A stretch of DNA of 64,000 nt from an uncultured Pelagibacteraceae bacterium (GTDB lineage: Bacteria > Pseudomonadota > Alphaproteobacteria > Pelagibacterales > Pelagibacteraceae): the NCBI GenBank assembly GCA_902574685.1, contig CACGOO010000001.1:61447-125446 (forward strand), in the 5' to 3' direction. Made by a program: the position numbers and the translations under genes. Positions 62,602 to 64,000 of the stretch are shown in pieces; the first letter of the stretch is position 1; the number at the start of each line of letters is the position of its first letter. Under the pieces are notes generated by a model. The model made no database searches. It had not been told where the DNA came from and was given only the letters and a program-made list of their open reading frames with translations.

Positions 62602-63968
62602 GAAATTATAAAAATGTCATCGCCGCATATTCAATCATGATATTTTTAATAATTTTAGTTGGGATATTTCAATCCTGGTCTATTGCATTAACTATTTTAA
62701 ATTATTGTTTAATTTCTGCAGTTATGACAATTGGAGCAAATATACAATGGGGTTATGCTGGATTAATTAATTTTGGGATAATGGGATATACAGCATTAGG
62801 AGGACTAGCTGTAGTCTTAGTTTCGGTTGAACCAGTCAAAAAAGCTTGGCAAGTTGGAGGTTTAAATATTTTAGCTTGTATATGGATAATTGTTGCAATT
62901 ATCTTTGTAGTTAAATTTATACTTAACAGATTTGATAAATCTAAATTAAGAAATTACTCAGTAGCCTCTGTAATTTTAGGTGGAATAATCTTATTAAGAG
63001 TTACTGCTGCACCAGGAATAGAGGCGATAGAGTCAGTTGATCCAGCAAGGACAGGATTTCTCGGTGGCATGGGATTACCCGTTTTATTTTCTTGGATTGT
63101 CGGTGCGCTTTTGGCTGGCAGTTTAGCATTTGTCATAGGAAAGATTGCATTAGGTCTTCGTGCAGATTATTTAGCTATTGCAACATTATTAATAGCAGAA
63201 ATTATCGTTTCAATTATTAAACATGAGGAATGGTTGGCAAGAGGTGTAAAAAATGTAATAGGATTAAAAAGACCAGCACCATACGAAATAGATCTACAAA
63301 CTTCAGAATGGTTTATAAATTTAGTTACAAAATTTAATTCATCAAAATTAAATTTGATTAATTCAATCTCTGATAAGCAAGAAGCTCTAAATCAAATGGT
63401 TATTGATGCATCCTCAGTTTATGTAAAATTATGTTTTACAGGTTTATTTCTTACTGTTGTCATTATATTGTTAATTGTGACTCAGAAAGCCCTTTATTCA
63501 CCTTGGGGAAGAAAAATGAGAGCTATAAGAGACAATGAAGAGGCGGCAAGTGCAATGGGTAAAAATATTGTTAAAGAGCATCTTCTTATTTTTATTTTGG
63601 GATCTGCAATTGTTGGCTTAGCAGGAGCTATGATGGTTACAAATGACGGTTTGTTTACACCAGGTAGCTACAGACCTATGAGATATACTTTTGTAATTTG
63701 GGTCATGGTTATAGTAGGTGGAACAGGAAATAATTTCGGGGCAATATTGGGGGGATTTGTAGTTTGGTTTTTATGGGTCGAAGCTGCTCCAATTGCATTA
63801 TTTTTAATTAATTTGTTTACATCCCATCTCCCAGAAACTAATGCAGTTAGAGTTCACTTAATTGAAAGTGCACCATATTTTAGATTCTTAGTTATTGGAA
63901 TTGGTTTACTTTTAATAATGCGTTATAGACCACAAGGAATTATTCCGGAAAAAATTATTAAACAATAA
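62598..63968 (+). CDS. livM: ABC permease, LivM type, second importer
   Basis: Permease of 456 residues, longer than the 300-350 usual for LivM because of extra helices near residues 85-130 and a long loop near 215-275 (YEIDLQTSEWFINLVTKFNS). Typical features remain: TIGANIQWGYAGLINFGIMG, KMRAIRDNEEAASAMGKNIV and VIWVMVIVGGTGNNFGAILG. No binding-protein gene is present in this second set within the window; it may lie to the right or elsewhere. Its stop overlaps a further ATG at the edge. Confidence 0.92.
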   Translation: MRNYKNVIAAYSIMIFLIILVGIFQSWSIALTILNYCLISAVMTIGANIQWGYAGLINFGIMGYTALGGLAVVLVSVEPVKKAWQVGGLNILACIWIIVAIIFVVKFILNRFDKSKLRNYSVASVILGGIILLRVTAAPGIEAIESVDPARTGFLGGMGLPVLFSWIVGALLAGSLAFVIGKIALGLRADYLAIATLLIAEIIVSIIKHEEWLARGVKNVIGLKRPAPYEIDLQTSEWFINLVTKFNSSKLNLINSISDKQEALNQMVIDASSVYVKLCFTGLFLTVVIILLIVTQKALYSPWGRKMRAIRDNEEAASAMGKNIVKEHLLIFILGSAIVGLAGAMMVTNDGLFTPGSYRPMRYTFVIWVMVIVGGTGNNFGAILGGFVVWFLWVEAAPIALFLINLFTSHLPETNAVRVHLIESAPYFRFLVIGIGLLLIMRYRPQGIIPEKIIKQ

Positions 63969-64000
63969 TGTATTATATTTTATTAGGTATTGTTTTAGGA
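63968..64000 (+). CDS. Start of a further gene, cut by the right edge
   Basis: ATG 63968 overlaps the livM stop in the TAATG form common in this operon and reads MYYILLGIVLG before the window ends. The hydrophobic start suggests a membrane or exported protein. Only 11 residues are visible. Confidence 0.5.
   Translation, partial: MYYILLGIVLG

Overview
The window looks like a stretch of a SAR11-clade alphaproteobacterium (Candidatus Pelagibacter-like). This is an inference from composition and content: strongly AT-rich DNA (roughly 30% GC by eye), very tight packing with many TAATG stop/start overlaps and abutting convergent genes, no gene-free stretch over about 200 bases, an alphaproteobacterial-type IlvB signature, and a gene mix of ABC amino-acid uptake, type IV pili and few regulators. 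No rRNA, tRNA, CRISPR array, insertion sequence or phage module was seen.

Layout. 1-4524: branched-chain amino acid synthesis (ilvB, cut by the left edge, then ilvH, ilvC, leuA). 4529-9994: the rod-shape operon mreB-mreC-mreD-mrdA-rodA. 9995-11284, minus strand: a GAF-PP2C (SpoIIE-type) phosphatase. 11453-15909: prepilin peptidase, then a MoxR / DUF58 / transglutaminase trio. 15898-27136, minus strand: pilT, four minor pilin-like genes, an unknown periplasmic protein, a large PilY1 and an autotransporter-like beta-helix protein. 27291-34642, plus strand: the pilus machine, with pilM and pilN fused, then pilO, pilP, a lipoprotein secretin, pilB and pilC. 34639-35370, minus strand: an RsbW-type kinase and a STAS antagonist. 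35513-36677: two pilins and a small membrane protein. 36742-41675: two ammonium-transporter/PP2C-phosphatase fusions flanking a small metal-binding-like protein, followed by the decayed tail of a third copy. 41748-48857: metabolic genes (a DadA-like oxidase, an EamA permease, a 2-hydroxyacid dehydrogenase, homodimeric aceE, an HDAC-like deacetylase, msrB). 48894-50493: an inverse-autotransporter barrel and a secreted companion. 50497-51815: glutaredoxin, a TIGR03643-type protein and a LysE exporter. 51904-57855: a complete branched-chain-type ABC importer followed by azlCD. 57856-60094: a pentapeptide-repeat protein, glaH and a proC-like gene. 60096-63968: a second branched-chain-type ABC importer without its binding protein.

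The most striking assembly is the central one. Three PP2C phosphatases of the SpoIIE/RsbU kind occur in the window, two of them welded to ammonium transporter domains. The only kinase/STAS partner-switch pair in the window sits between pilC and the pilin genes. I infer a circuit in which ammonium sensing or flux through the Amt domains sets the phosphorylation state of the STAS protein, with pilus or surface functions as a likely but unproven output. No sigma factor is encoded nearby.

Other unusual features are the PilM-PilN fusion that keeps the INLLP motif at the joint, a PilY1 whose von Willebrand A domain is split by a beta-propeller-like insert, a passenger-less inverse autotransporter, a strong hairpin ending 6 bases before the lysE start codon, and a terminator inside the first ABC transporter operon.
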